64,000 nt of DNA from Candidatus Melainabacteria bacterium (GTDB lineage: Bacteria > Cyanobacteriota > Vampirovibrionia > Obscuribacterales > Obscuribacteraceae): contig PLXC01000021.1 of assembly GCA_003151275.1 (NCBI GenBank), forward strand, positions 1 through 64,000, given 5' to 3'. Position numbers and translations under genes: made by a program. This document shows positions 44,701 to 53,048 of the stretch, in pieces; position 1 is the stretch's first letter; every line of letters begins with the position of its first letter. The notes beneath the pieces are model-generated. The model was not told the origin of the DNA. It did no database searches and worked only from the letters and a program-made list of their open reading frames with translations.

Positions 44701-46628
44701 ATGACATTGACATCACCGCCAGAGCCATTGCCAGAAGGTGCTGCTGACGATATCGTCATGTTACGACCAGAAAATGTGACATTGCCGCCAGTCGCGCTTG
44801 CACCACTAATGGTGATCGGATTGACAGCTTGTGTGCCTATACCTAATGACGGTGGGAATGTGAATGGGCCGACAATAGAGCTTGGGGTGCTTCCAGGTGC
44901 TGAGATATTTGCGCCAGCAATCAAATTGATCTGAAAGCCTGAGGTGCCGTTATTAGCCAGAATGCTGTAATTGCCGGTAGAGAGAATGTTTTCGCTTGCG
45001 ACTGCAGAGAACGCTTCGCCGACAGATATGTTGCCACCAATAGTGATATTACCATTGGTATTGTAGAAAGTTGGATCTCCGAGCAGCGCGAGAGTTCCGA
45101 GTTGTAGATTGCCTGCGGAAACAAGAGTATGAGCCTGTCCAGCATTGACGTTTAGCAGGCCATTAATGCTGTTTACGAAAGTACTGGCTGTACCGGTGCC
45201 GGAGTAGAGATTGAGATTATTCGATAAAAAATTGCCGCCAGAAAGATTGATATTACCGGCTCCGTTATAGGAGGCATCGCGGACATTTATATTTCCATTC
45301 TGAGCCTGGAAGGTGCCACCACTTCCATTTACGTTAATTGCTGCGGCACCAGCGTCAGCAATATTAATACTGCCAGACGTGGAGCTTATCGTACCGCTGT
45401 TCACTATGGTGCCTGAGCCAGCTGATAGATTTAGCGAGCCACCACTGGAAATGGTGCCGGAATTAGTTATGTTGTTTTGCGTGTTCACATTCAAGACGGC
45501 ATTTTGGTTTGTTCCGCTTGCCCCGCTATTACCCACTGGCAAGACATCTGAGATCAAACCAAGCGACTGTACGGTTATATTATTAGCACCGATGCTTACT
45601 GCGCCATTGTTCATTGCTGGATTTTTTGCGACCACGTAAAGGCTGCCGTCATCAACCAAATTGCCAGACAGATTTAAAGTTCCGGTTTTAGTCATGTCGA
45701 TCACGGTCACGCCTTTTGGTATGACAAGATTGCCCAAGTTCTGACTTAGATGCGCATTGATAACAACAGTGCCACCAATCGCACTACCTTGAGAATCCAA
45801 GACGACAGACTGTTGCCCATTGAACATGACTTGATACAAGGCTACCTGCTCAGCTGGTGTGAGCTGCGTGTTGGCGGTAACTGTAAATGGAACGCCACCA
45901 ACAGCAATTGTGACCGCACCATTCCGCACGAAGCTTCCGGCGGTCAGGCTTGCACTAGTCGATGAAAGATCGAGATTAGTGGACTGCCCACTGCTGGCTA
46001 TGCTGCGAACGGATACGCCAGCGACGGAAGCATTTTTGCTGTTTGCAGATGAAGATGAGGCAGAAGAGTTAGAAGAACCGGATGACGAGGACGGGGAGGA
46101 AGACGAAGACGATGATGAGGCAGAAGAGTTAGAAGAAGCGGAAGATGAAGATGAGGCACTCTTGTCATTTGCTTTTATTGACGTCTTAGTAGGGACGATC
46201 CACTTGTGAAAAAGATTACTGACAGCTGTCTTAACTGGAGATACTAGGTGCGCGTTTATACTGGTGTTGTCAACGGCAGCCGATGCACTAGAACTTGGAG
46301 AACCTTCAGGACGTGCAGAATTTCCAAGACTTCCGGAAGTTCCTGAATTTTGCGTGGAATTGGTTGGCATTCCCACTGGGAGTTCCCGCACTTGCGAGGG
46401 CACGCTCACTGGTACTAAGCGAATGTCTGGTTGCATGTTGGGCATCGTCGGTGAAGGAAACATGTTATGCAACATGGGTATCGAATGCGGTTGCAGAGAA
46501 ACATTTTGATGCGTCGGCATAGACGGCATCGACATTCCCATCATCTGCTCTCCATGCGCCCAGCATGGAATCGATGCAGTTGCGGACAGAGATAAGGTCA
46601 TGGCGAGGAGAAGATAAGGCTTTGGCAT
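41793..46628 (-). CDS. Giant adhesin-like beta-helix protein with C-terminal FecR domain
   Basis: The 1611-residue exported protein has a signal peptide ending PCWAHG and a Met/Pro/His-rich segment. A nearly pure Ser tract follows around residues 155-200. Roughly 1000 residues rich in Gly, Asn, Ser and Thr come next, with repeating strands (GNINLSGGNF, NITIGGNISVG), typical of filamentous-haemagglutinin beta-helices. A Gln/Thr/Ser-rich repeat tract (42.5-42.76 kb) precedes a FecR-like domain near the C-terminus (VQTGAGIASVPKG, LSPGTQVLVTKD). It is expected at the cell surface as adhesin or matrix protein. Its ATG directly abuts the stop of the barrel gene (TAAATG), so translation is coupled. 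A canonical two-partner-secretion domain is not evident. Confidence 0.85.
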   Translation of the reverse strand: MPKPYLLLAMTLSLSATASIPCWAHGEQMMGMSMPSMPTHQNVSLQPHSIPMLHNMFPSPTMPNMQPDIRLVPVSVPSQVRELPVGMPTNSTQNSGTSGSLGNSARPEGSPSSSASAAVDNTSINAHLVSPVKTAVSNLFHKWIVPTKTSIKANDKSASSSSSASSNSSASSSSSSSSPSSSSGSSNSSASSSSANSKNASVAGVSVRSIASSGQSTNLDLSSTSASLTAGSFVRNGAVTIAVGGVPFTVTANTQLTPAEQVALYQVMFNGQQSVVLDSQGSAIGGTVVINAHLSQNLGNLVIPKGVTVIDMTKTGTLNLSGNLVDDGSLYVVAKNPAMNNGAVSIGANNITVQSLGLISDVLPVGNSGASGTNQNAVLNVNTQNNITNSGTISSGGSLNLSAGSGTIVNSGTISSTSGSINIADAGAAAINVNGSGGTFQAQNGNINVRDASYNGAGNINLSGGNFLSNNLNLYSGTGTASTFVNSINGLLNVNAGQAHTLVSAGNLQLGTLALLGDPTFYNTNGNITIGGNISVGEAFSAVASENILSTGNYSILANNGTSGFQINLIAGANISAPGSTPSSIVGPFTFPPSLGIGTQAVNPITISGASATGGNVTFSGRNMTISSAAPSGNGSGGDVNVIAFSNAAGTSGGQVLLSSGTTINSGGSGIGANGNIRILAGAGNGVAISTGSLNSTGGTGGGGDIQIQTSQPTTGANPITINPNGDLAVGSNFAASSTTNPASVTVNAPITSGGNVKITSANTVAVNYAISANTAGKTITIQSPNNLTVTGTGSLSTSSTGKTSLLAMSAGSSLTVGSETNLSINGGGEVDIRTPNLVLAGNNPTIAATGASNIFIDAGNSAANVDFNITGPSRSSGTIATNGGIIDVSPTGLGNGNFLNSGGIGTTINLNASGSNGPGLVDVHGLGNFTIPKGVTLSSNSPIQFNMNNTLGNQTFTLNGTLTTTASNAPFPDPLGGSLYYSILIQNLITNYNIAGTGTILQAGKTPGNTVFNDFTDVGFQNGTNLHITSLYSGSYANFFTRQIQVNGTGSAGANLTLKNVNAVNFNTNLPSFGPGDVAFVGSPTTTSAKFTITGAPANVGFQGTPPISIPAAQQPVANITIGKNFELVANNSISFVATNLMLVLGSIYSSGGSGQLTAQSPAGQSLAISGSGVLQSPLIALSSPSGPGVNFSGAVSLFGRKSYINAPDGAVTIASGSSVRHSGHVLINSPAGIPSGFVPSGGVVQTNAPFPNPSNGAVSIISPNLTILGSITAQRGFPIPHNLSSSNQVAAPTQSASPTQFTASTPATASTQFTSSTQTSSSTQSAAPNRTQIATQASTPTQASVRNQSTAPNQTPIATQSSLPNQGSGLTKSSVSTPDHSIAMRGVQTLFSSAKQALLPSRTQSPLQGRLSVNSAKGEALFMGTAFTTTNLNKLENQGIVFGQQSNGNFIDLVKGNMLFMPENDIRVQTGAGIASVPKGAAAWIMETGNTVAIYDLHDNGRGGRISVTVDNKMMALSPGTQVLVTKDKSSNFDSLNPGKTIAYRNVRESKSGEGKRVFLSDFSINHGLANVSVVRNLLESSDASQRKAAWAMLKDAAILADLTGAEYQ
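42500..42760. repeat. Low-complexity tandem repeats inside the adhesin gene
   Basis: Short units such as GTTGAAGCCG, GAGTTGGAGTCG and TTGATTTGGCGC alternate with a six-base rhythm and encode a Gln/Thr/Ser/Ala-rich linker between the beta-helix and the FecR domain. The tract stays open in several frames on both strands, as expected from a six-base periodicity. It is a likely site of length variation. Confidence 0.7.
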
Positions 46629-47945
46629 TTATGGTCCTTCAGTTGGTAGGGCGGTAGAAGTTTGAGCGATAATCGCTTTCGAGATGTTGTAAGAACTTTC
46701 ATTGGAACTATTCGAATTGAGTGCGGCATCATGCAGATTCGAGGTCGTCGGACAGGCTTTGACGCTCTCGACCGATGAGCCAACAGGCGAGTCCGCTTCG
46801 TGCACCACGCTCGGCTTAGCCATCGCATTGTTACGGGAAGCTTCGTTACCGTCCGGCTGGTTGGATGCGGATTGACTTTGTTCTGTTTGCTTTCGTACGA
46901 GAATTTGGTGGCGCATCGTATCCATAGCAGCATAGTAAGAGGGCTTGCTGACGGTGAATCGAACACCGGTAAAGAGCCGGAAGTCAAAGCCACTCAAACC
47001 AGGCGTCTTGTGCGCTCCCCAGTTCAAAACAGGCTCAGCGCGCACGAAGGCAAGCAAGGATGGACAGCGCTTAGAAATCGGACGATTCACTTCAATATCA
47101 GCAATCATGCTGACATTACTTTGCTTCGGAACGGAACCATTAAAAGTTGGACTTCTAAAGTTTGTCACCAGGGTGTCAGTGCACATTAAGGTGTATTGTC
47201 CCTGCCTGCGGACATAACCCAATGAGTAGAATGGATCCAATTCTCTCGTCGGCGCGACAAAGTACTCTCCCCCGCGCATCTGCAGCAACGCGCTGGCAAA
47301 GATTATGTCTCTGCGCGTCAACATACGGGTCAAAGAAACACTGGGAAGAAAATCGAATTGATGCAAATGACTTGATTGCCAAAGTTCTCTTGCTTGCATG
47401 TCAAATTGCAGATCTGTCCTTTCTCCGAGCCTTTTGTTGTGACGTATTCCCCAGGCTAACGACTGAGTTGTTGGATAATTCAGAAACTGGTGAGCTGCAA
47501 ATGTATCTTTGATGACGAAGTAATTTGTATAAATAGACGTGTTTTTAAGAACGTTGTAACCGGCCGTGATACTAGGCAACATACGAACGGCATAATCAGC
47601 TTTCGGATGATTGGCAGTGAAGAGCACGTTTGTATCAAGCCGCTGTGACACTTCGGTTGAAGAGGTGAACCAAAATCTTTCCGGCAGCTTTTGGAACAAT
47701 CGAAATTTAAACCCGGGACTCATGCTGTTCCGTTCGGGAGTGGTACTAAATGGCGTGACATCAGTCGGAACAAACTGTGGAGGTGCGAACTGTTGTGCAC
47801 TCAAGCCGATAGGCGCCAGACTGGAGTCTAGCGCTGAGGCGGGATAGCACTGCAACAGTGCAAACATAATTGGAACTAGCTTAAAGAAGCCGTCCCGACC
47901 GAACATGGTGCTCATGAAAACCCGCACAATGTCTTGACTAAACAT
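46629..47945 (-). CDS. Outer-membrane beta-barrel-like protein, first gene of the adhesin pair
   Basis: The 438-residue product has a signal peptide (GFFKLVPIMFALLQCYPASALDS). It then shows many short amphipathic strands ending in aromatic residues (RFWFTSSTEVSQRLDTNVLF, YTNYFVIKD, YFVAPTRELDPFYSLGYVRR, FDFRLFTGVRFTVS), the pattern of outer-membrane barrels. The last 80 residues are polar and disordered. It is translated immediately before the giant adhesin-like protein, stop and start codons abutting. It may anchor, export or assemble that protein. It does not show the POTRA domains of TpsB transporters. Confidence 0.75.
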   Translation of the reverse strand: MFSQDIVRVFMSTMFGRDGFFKLVPIMFALLQCYPASALDSSLAPIGLSAQQFAPPQFVPTDVTPFSTTPERNSMSPGFKFRLFQKLPERFWFTSSTEVSQRLDTNVLFTANHPKADYAVRMLPSITAGYNVLKNTSIYTNYFVIKDTFAAHQFLNYPTTQSLAWGIRHNKRLGERTDLQFDMQARELWQSSHLHQFDFLPSVSLTRMLTRRDIIFASALLQMRGGEYFVAPTRELDPFYSLGYVRRQGQYTLMCTDTLVTNFRSPTFNGSVPKQSNVSMIADIEVNRPISKRCPSLLAFVRAEPVLNWGAHKTPGLSGFDFRLFTGVRFTVSKPSYYAAMDTMRHQILVRKQTEQSQSASNQPDGNEASRNNAMAKPSVVHEADSPVGSSVESVKACPTTSNLHDAALNSNSSNESSYNISKAIIAQTSTALPTEGP

Positions 47946-47960
47946 GAATTCCGGTCGCTC

Positions 47961-47992
47961 AGTATAACAGGTTCATTTGCAATTGTTGTCAA
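47961..47992 (-). promoter_or_regulatory. Promoter of the barrel–adhesin operon
   Basis: On the minus strand a perfect -35 TTGACA (47992-47987) is followed at 17 bp by TGTTAT (47969-47964), overlapping TATACT (47966-47961, spacing 20). It stands 16-20 bp before the start codon at 47945, implying a very short leader. Confidence 0.6.
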
Positions 47993-48456
47993 ATAATCCA
48001 TATTCCATGTGTCGCTAATTTGCATCCGAGCTTGTGTCAAAAATCTGGTGTCATTGTCACTTGTAGCGAAAATCAGCTTGAGAATATGCGACTATTTGTG
48101 TCTAGTATAGTCGACAGTAATGAGAAGATTAGATCGCCGCAAGAGAGTTCGGAATATGGTTCCCAGAATGCTTGGCTACATCACCTGCTTTAGATGCGAC
48201 AACGGTGCCACCAAATGTGGAGTATCAATTATTGAATTAATCGAACTACTGGCAAGCGGTTATGTACATGTGCCATAGCTCAAGGCTGAGTTTCGACATA
48301 GATCAATGCTTAGATTCGAGACCGTTCAAGGCTGAGTTCGTTGTTCGAACGGCCTAGTCGTCTCTAAATCACTATTCAATATTGCAGGGGAACCGACTCA
48401 ATCAGGCTGTTCAATAGGAAGCGGTACTTGTTCAATCCGTTTCCTGGTTCAAACAT
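47993..48456. other. Intergenic region between adhesin pair and DUF1501 operon
   Basis: The stretch contains one candidate small gene (48120-48278) and two copies of TCAAGGCTGAGTT (near 48280 and 48329), 49 bp apart. No terminator with a T-run is apparent for the DUF1501 operon. Confidence 0.4.
48120..48278 (+). CDS. Candidate small cysteine-containing protein
   Basis: A 52-residue frame encodes a strongly basic start (MRRLDRRKRVRNM), a CFRC pair, one more cysteine (TKCG) and an amphipathic helix (SIIELIELL). TATAGT lies 8 bp before the ATG, so a nearly leaderless transcript is possible; there is no ribosome site. The composition is protein-like and nothing else occupies the gap, but without homologues it remains a candidate. 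Confidence 0.3.
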   Translation: MRRLDRRKRVRNMVPRMLGYITCFRCDNGATKCGVSIIELIELLASGYVHVP

Positions 48457-49686
48457 TTACAGCAACTTAGCTGAAGGCGCGAAACCAATTGGTGAGGGTT
48501 TAAATCCCGGAAAGACTTTGTCAGTGTCTCGACTATTAAGCATGCCGGTTAGCACCTCAGCCAGCACAGCTCGGTAGTCGTGCTTTACGCGCAATCCGCT
48601 TGGCCCTAATAAGTCAGTTTCTTGATCAGTGATCCCAGTCCATTCTCCGTAAACCTTGCCACCGTGCACGCCACCACCGATAATGATCATGGCGGATCCT
48701 TGTCCATGATCTGTGCCAAGGGAACCGTTTTCATAGGTTCGTCGGCCGAATTCTGTCATTACTATCGTCGTAACCTTGCTGTGATACTTGATCATATCCG
48801 CATCGAATGCCGTTAAAGCTTTTCCTAGCTGAGTGATATTGTCAGCTTGCAATCCCTCAGATGATCCTTGAAAGAAATGCGTATCCCAACCACCAAAATC
48901 AATGCACGCGACCTGCAAGCCAACATTTGCTTTTACCAGTCGGGCGATCTCTTTCAATCCTTTGGACAACTGGTCGTCGCCATAGTGGGCACCATTTTCG
49001 GGAATGTAAGGATCGCTATGTAAATGTTGCACTTTGCTTAGTAGCTGAATGGTGTCCCTGCCTGGTTGGCTTAGAAGGCCCACTTCGGCTCCATATAAAC
49101 TTGCCAGCGCGCCGACGATGGCGGTGCTCTCGCTTGGCACAGCTTTTAGTTGCACCTCATTTATAGAATCTAGAGCGCTTACGCTTGGAGCACCACTCAA
49201 TGATTCGCACACGCTGGTTCCGATTGATACTGCGGACAGTGGCGTCTGGTGTATCGAAGATTGCGCCCGTAGATGCCTGCCTATCCATCCACCACCTATG
49301 ATTTTACCGTATGCCTCGCCATGCTCGATTTGATCTTGAGTGTCGAAATGAGAGCCAGTAGGATTGTCGGACCCTACTGATTGAATCACTGCTAGGCGTT
49401 CGGATTTAAATATTGGCAGTAATGATTTCAATCGCGGGTGAAGTGCGTAAAGGTCGTTTAGTTTCACTGAAGCTTCAGCATTCGGACGTGACTTGTTCGG
49501 TGCTGGAATTGCGATTGTTGGTCGTTGTTTGTAATAGTCGTGATCAGCGTATGGAACGAACATGTTCAGCGTGTCCGCGCCACCGCGTAAAAAGATGCAG
49601 ACCAGCACTTTGCCATTGTTCGGCGCAGCTTTCTCTGTGCCAAATGTCAATTGCTTCAAAAATGATCGTCTGCCAACTTTAGACAT
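48457..49686 (-). CDS. DUF1501 protein (sulfatase-like)
   Basis: The 409-residue protein has a twin-arginine start (GRRSFLKQL). It shows the DUF1501 pattern: VCIFLRGGADTLNMFVP, LHPRLKSL, VGSDNPTGSHFDTQD, DFGGWDTHF, VMTEFGRRTYENGSLGTDHGQGS. It belongs to the alkaline-phosphatase/sulfatase superfamily, but its reaction is unknown. Its ATG directly follows the TGA of the DUF1800 gene, a standard pairing of these two families across many bacteria. It is probably exported folded through Tat. Confidence 0.93.
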   Translation of the reverse strand: MSKVGRRSFLKQLTFGTEKAAPNNGKVLVCIFLRGGADTLNMFVPYADHDYYKQRPTIAIPAPNKSRPNAEASVKLNDLYALHPRLKSLLPIFKSERLAVIQSVGSDNPTGSHFDTQDQIEHGEAYGKIIGGGWIGRHLRAQSSIHQTPLSAVSIGTSVCESLSGAPSVSALDSINEVQLKAVPSESTAIVGALASLYGAEVGLLSQPGRDTIQLLSKVQHLHSDPYIPENGAHYGDDQLSKGLKEIARLVKANVGLQVACIDFGGWDTHFFQGSSEGLQADNITQLGKALTAFDADMIKYHSKVTTIVMTEFGRRTYENGSLGTDHGQGSAMIIIGGGVHGGKVYGEWTGITDQETDLLGPSGLRVKHDYRAVLAEVLTGMLNSRDTDKVFPGFKPSPIGFAPSAKLL

Positions 49687-51207
49687 TCAGCACCTCTGAA
49701 AAGCTGGTGAGGACAGAATTAATCCAACTAGCTCTGGTAGCTTGAGGTCTTTGCTGTTCGATCTTGAAACATATTTTTGGAACGTTTTTATTTCGTGTTC
49801 AGATGCCAAACGTCCCACGAAGTGCGGCATCAATTGTGCTGGAGAGACTTCTGATTCTGCGTTTGGATAAATCGCCTTTGCTAATTTTTCAACAGATACG
49901 TTGACCGATGGTACTTTGTTAGTCACTAGTGCTAGCGCAAAATTCCAACGCCAAAGCAAGGTGCCAAGCCACGGTTTGGCTTCGTCGGGATAGCCGTCAG
50001 GTGTGGGATATTGGAACGGACCTTGGCCCATTCTGACTAGATATTGCACTAACTCCTGATGGGCATAAGTATCCGCACCCAGACTGCGCAAGCAAGTGAC
50101 GATATATTGAAATGGTCGCTTAATTTTCTGACCACTCGAATCTTTAAATTCTTGTGACAGCAGTATTGCTCGAACCATAGGTTTGATATCGCCTTTGGTG
50201 GCGATGAAAATCTGGCTTATCTCATCGACTAATCTTGTTGGTGGCGATTCGGATACAAAGCGTCGCACCATTTTGGTGGCGATGTGCCTTGCCGTGGAGG
50301 GATGCTTGCAAACGATATCGACTAATTGCTCCAAATCTTTCTCACCGCCACCAGCCGGTATCGTCTGACCTAGGACACATTTTTCTCCCTTGTCATGCAT
50401 TTCGGGATCAAAATACACTTTGCCGCGCTCCCATTTATCCTTTACTCGCCAGCCAGTTAGACAACGCGCTGCCTCATAAACGTCTTTCTGGCTATAGCCA
50501 CCATTCACTCCTAGAGTGTGCAACTCAAGCAGTTCACGGCCATAATTTTCATTCGGTACATCTTCGGGTTTCGCTTTCTTGTTTTGATTTCCATCCAGGT
50601 AAACAAGCATGGCAGGCGAAGTTGCAGAGGCTCGAATCAGGTCTCGAAAGTTACCGAGCGCGTGCTTTCTGATTACCAGCCTGTCATCGCTGCCTTTCAT
50701 GTAAATGCAATCGCCTTTGTTGATATCAATATTTAAGTGGTCTGTCCAAAATTCGCACATCACTTGCAACAATTGTTTTTTGCTGTATACGCTTTGCAAA
50801 AGAGTGTGCCGGACTAATTCCTCTTTTAAAACAGGTTTCTTGAATTCGAATGATGTGCCAGGATCGAGATGCACTGATTCGAATCGACCGGCTCGCATCC
50901 TGCATGCGCCGTCATCGATTGTCTCGGGTTTCAGCTGCTCTTCTATCCATGCAGCCGCCCCCATGTTTCTCACCCGCTCGATATCTCCGGGCCATGCTCC
51001 ATAAGCAGCTCGAGAGAGAAGGTGGAACGTTGGATCGATTTCTGGACTCGTAGACACGCTTACGTGATCAGGAATTGTTTCGCCCATGTGTTCAGTGACT
51101 CTGCTAACTAGATGTTCGCAGCTGCTCAAGGTCAAAGAGCCTCCAAGCAAGGCTGCCGTCTTTAACAGCGACCTCCTGGTAAGTGCAAGCTCATTTTCTG
51201 ATTGCAT
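49687..51207 (-). CDS. DUF1800 protein, Tat-type lipoprotein
   Basis: The 506-residue protein begins TRRSLLKTAALLGGSLTLSSC, a twin-arginine signal ending in a lipobox-like cysteine. It then shows DUF1800 features: HLLSRAAYGAWPGDIERV, CEFWTDHLNID, ENYGRELLELHTLGVNGGYSQKDVYEAAR, CLTGWRV. The function is unknown; it is almost always found with DUF1501. The gene sits between a small membrane protein (5 bp gap upstream) and DUF1501 (abutting), forming a three-gene operon read leftward. Confidence 0.93.
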   Translation of the reverse strand: MQSENELALTRRSLLKTAALLGGSLTLSSCEHLVSRVTEHMGETIPDHVSVSTSPEIDPTFHLLSRAAYGAWPGDIERVRNMGAAAWIEEQLKPETIDDGACRMRAGRFESVHLDPGTSFEFKKPVLKEELVRHTLLQSVYSKKQLLQVMCEFWTDHLNIDINKGDCIYMKGSDDRLVIRKHALGNFRDLIRASATSPAMLVYLDGNQNKKAKPEDVPNENYGRELLELHTLGVNGGYSQKDVYEAARCLTGWRVKDKWERGKVYFDPEMHDKGEKCVLGQTIPAGGGEKDLEQLVDIVCKHPSTARHIATKMVRRFVSESPPTRLVDEISQIFIATKGDIKPMVRAILLSQEFKDSSGQKIKRPFQYIVTCLRSLGADTYAHQELVQYLVRMGQGPFQYPTPDGYPDEAKPWLGTLLWRWNFALALVTNKVPSVNVSVEKLAKAIYPNAESEVSPAQLMPHFVGRLASEHEIKTFQKYVSRSNSKDLKLPELVGLILSSPAFQRC

Positions 51208-51212
51208 TGAAG

Positions 51213-51776
51213 TTACACTGGTGCGGAAACAGTACCACCCATCTGATTGTCTCCCTGGATCGATAAGTCACCGTTTTTAATACGAGCAGGCTTTTGCTTT
51301 CTGCTTCTGATCAGTGCTCGGGTTGTCGCACCGGCTCCAATGATTATGGATACGGGTAGGAGCACAAACCAACCTAAAAATGGCAAAAGATATGAGAGTT
51401 CTAAGACGATGCCACCACGGATGGTTGCCTTCCACGGACATTGTGCGTCAGCCGGCGAAGGCAGTCTTTCGCCCACTACCGTAGCAAGGCCCGCCACTCC
51501 CGAACTTGCATAAGTGATAAATAGGCAGATCAATCCAAGACTGCTGATACCACCAGCCGGTTGTGGAAGTTTACCGAGGAATGCCACTGCAAAGAAAGCG
51601 GCTAGGATCAGAGGCAGACCAACCAGAAATGGTTTAAACAGGGTCACTGAACAATCCGCCTTGGATGAATCAACCACGTCGGGCCAAAGTCCTCGACAGA
51701 GGAGCCACAATGCCGGGCAGGCTATCAATAAGCCAAGAACGGAGAAGAAAATTGCCATAGTGTCGGCCATTAACAT
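51213..51776 (-). CDS. Four-helix membrane protein, first gene of the DUF1800/DUF1501 operon
   Basis: The 187-residue protein has about four hydrophobic helices (IFFSVLGLLIACPALWLL, LVGLPLILAAFFAVAFL, LGLICLFITYASSGVAGL, LLPFLGWFVLLPVSIIIGA) and a basic C-terminal tail. It is not a family I recognise. It ends 5 bp before the DUF1800 start, so all three genes should be co-transcribed. It may anchor or regulate the exported pair. Confidence 0.75.
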   Translation of the reverse strand: MLMADTMAIFFSVLGLLIACPALWLLCRGLWPDVVDSSKADCSVTLFKPFLVGLPLILAAFFAVAFLGKLPQPAGGISSLGLICLFITYASSGVAGLATVVGERLPSPADAQCPWKATIRGGIVLELSYLLPFLGWFVLLPVSIIIGAGATTRALIRSRKQKPARIKNGDLSIQGDNQMGGTVSAPV

Positions 51777-52089
51777 AGGAAAACCTCAGCAGCTTGGAAT
51801 TTGGCATCTCACAGGGGCACCCATAAACCAGTTTATACTGACAACCCGGTTGTGACGAGGCGCAGCTGGTTAATCCTCTCCAGGCAAAAAACAAATCTAT
51901 AGATCGGTGAGATTTTTGATTTTGCCCAGATCCCACCCGACACAGGCGCTGGACTCGCGGAAGGTCCGATCGCGCTGGCCGCTTAAACGCACTTATTAAA
52001 TAGATTATGGTCCACTCAGTACTACAGAGCTGAAGCTTGATACATTAGCATCAGTAGAACTTTGCAACCGCGAGCTAGAGACGCCTCAC
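51777..52089. promoter_or_regulatory. Divergent regulatory region with ACAACC/GGTTGT palindrome
   Basis: On the minus strand TATAAA (near 51836) is a candidate -10 for the DUF1800 operon. Just upstream lies the inverted repeat ACAACC-C-GGTTGT at 51841-51853, in the spacer of that promoter. The remaining part, toward the divergent TPR gene at 52090, shows nothing I can support. Confidence 0.35.
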
Positions 52090-52977
52090 ATGAAGAATCA
52101 GATGAAACAGCAGGGTCGGCGAATGAAGAGGGGACCGGAGTCTCCGAGCATGCCGGTCAATACAGATGAAAGCAATCCGCGTGGCGACCAGCTCAGCACC
52201 GCACTTTTGCTTGCCCTTCTCATTCTTTCGGCGACAGTGTTAATCGGTGGCGTTTACTGGGGAATCACTGGATTTCATGCCGCGTTTATTCAGAATCCGC
52301 GTGACTGGGTGCAGTGCATCGCAATGTCACTTGTGATTGTTGCCAGTTTCTTGCTTGCCAGAAGTGTCGCCTGGCTCAGTATGTTTGGAACAGTCGCTTT
52401 AGCGTCCCGCATGGGTTCCTGGAAAATGGTTGAGACCATTGGTAGCAAGGGTCCGCTGTTCAGAAAGGTTTTACCTGGCGGAAGTCCTTGGTTGACGACT
52501 GCTCTTGTCCAGAGTTTGGTCAACCGCGGGCAATACAAAGAAGCTCTGGTAGCCGTTCAAGGCGAATGGGACTACTATGCCAAAGACGAGAAACAGCGTA
52601 CCAACTTGGGCACACTTGCTTTCACCGCTGGCTTGGCTCACCAGGGCTTGAGCAGCATCAAAGAATCGCAAATGTGGAATGAGCGCGCAATTGAGATACT
52701 CAATCTATCTTTAGAGCAACTTTCCAAACCGCAAAAAGGATTGGTGGCAAGATTCGCATCCACACAATCGGCGCAAGCACTTGGACAGTTGAGAATGCAG
52801 CTAGCTGCGGCTTATTTCAACAATGCCACCATCTACTTCAATTCAAATGACCATCGTCGCGCCAAAGAAAACTATAAGCAAGCAGTCGAGAACGCTAAGA
52901 AAGCACCAGATTTTCCTCAACGAAATGAGATGGTTAAGTTTGGTCAGGAACAATTGGGCAGACTAAAGCACTCGTGA
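52090..52977 (+). CDS. TPR protein anchored by two membrane helices
   Basis: The 295-residue protein has a charged start, then two membrane helices (ALLLALLILSATVLIGGVYW and CIAMSLVIVASFLLARSVAWL). A cytoplasmic or periplasmic helical region with tetratricopeptide-like pairs follows (ALVQSLVNRGQYKEALVAVQGEWDYY, AAAYFNNATIYFNSNDHRRAKENYKQAVENA). TPRs serve protein-protein contacts. No family or partner is recognised. It precedes the ammonia-lyase gene in the same direction, separated by 71 bp. Confidence 0.8.
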   Translation: MKNQMKQQGRRMKRGPESPSMPVNTDESNPRGDQLSTALLLALLILSATVLIGGVYWGITGFHAAFIQNPRDWVQCIAMSLVIVASFLLARSVAWLSMFGTVALASRMGSWKMVETIGSKGPLFRKVLPGGSPWLTTALVQSLVNRGQYKEALVAVQGEWDYYAKDEKQRTNLGTLAFTAGLAHQGLSSIKESQMWNERAIEILNLSLEQLSKPQKGLVARFASTQSAQALGQLRMQLAAAYFNNATIYFNSNDHRRAKENYKQAVENAKKAPDFPQRNEMVKFGQEQLGRLKHS

Positions 52978-53048
52978 TGCGCACACCATAGATGGTGTAT
53001 GTGTTGAGGATTGCATGGTGACGATCTTGAGTATTGAAAGGACCGACT

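Noticed and set aside
45859..46209. Plus-strand acidic frame with long Asp/Glu run
   Set aside because: It is the antisense shadow of the Ser tract in the adhesin gene (Ser codons read backward give acidic codons).
41793..47945. Two-partner secretion (TpsA/TpsB) pair
   Set aside because: The barrel protein lacks POTRA domains and the adhesin lacks a clear TPS domain, so the label was not used.
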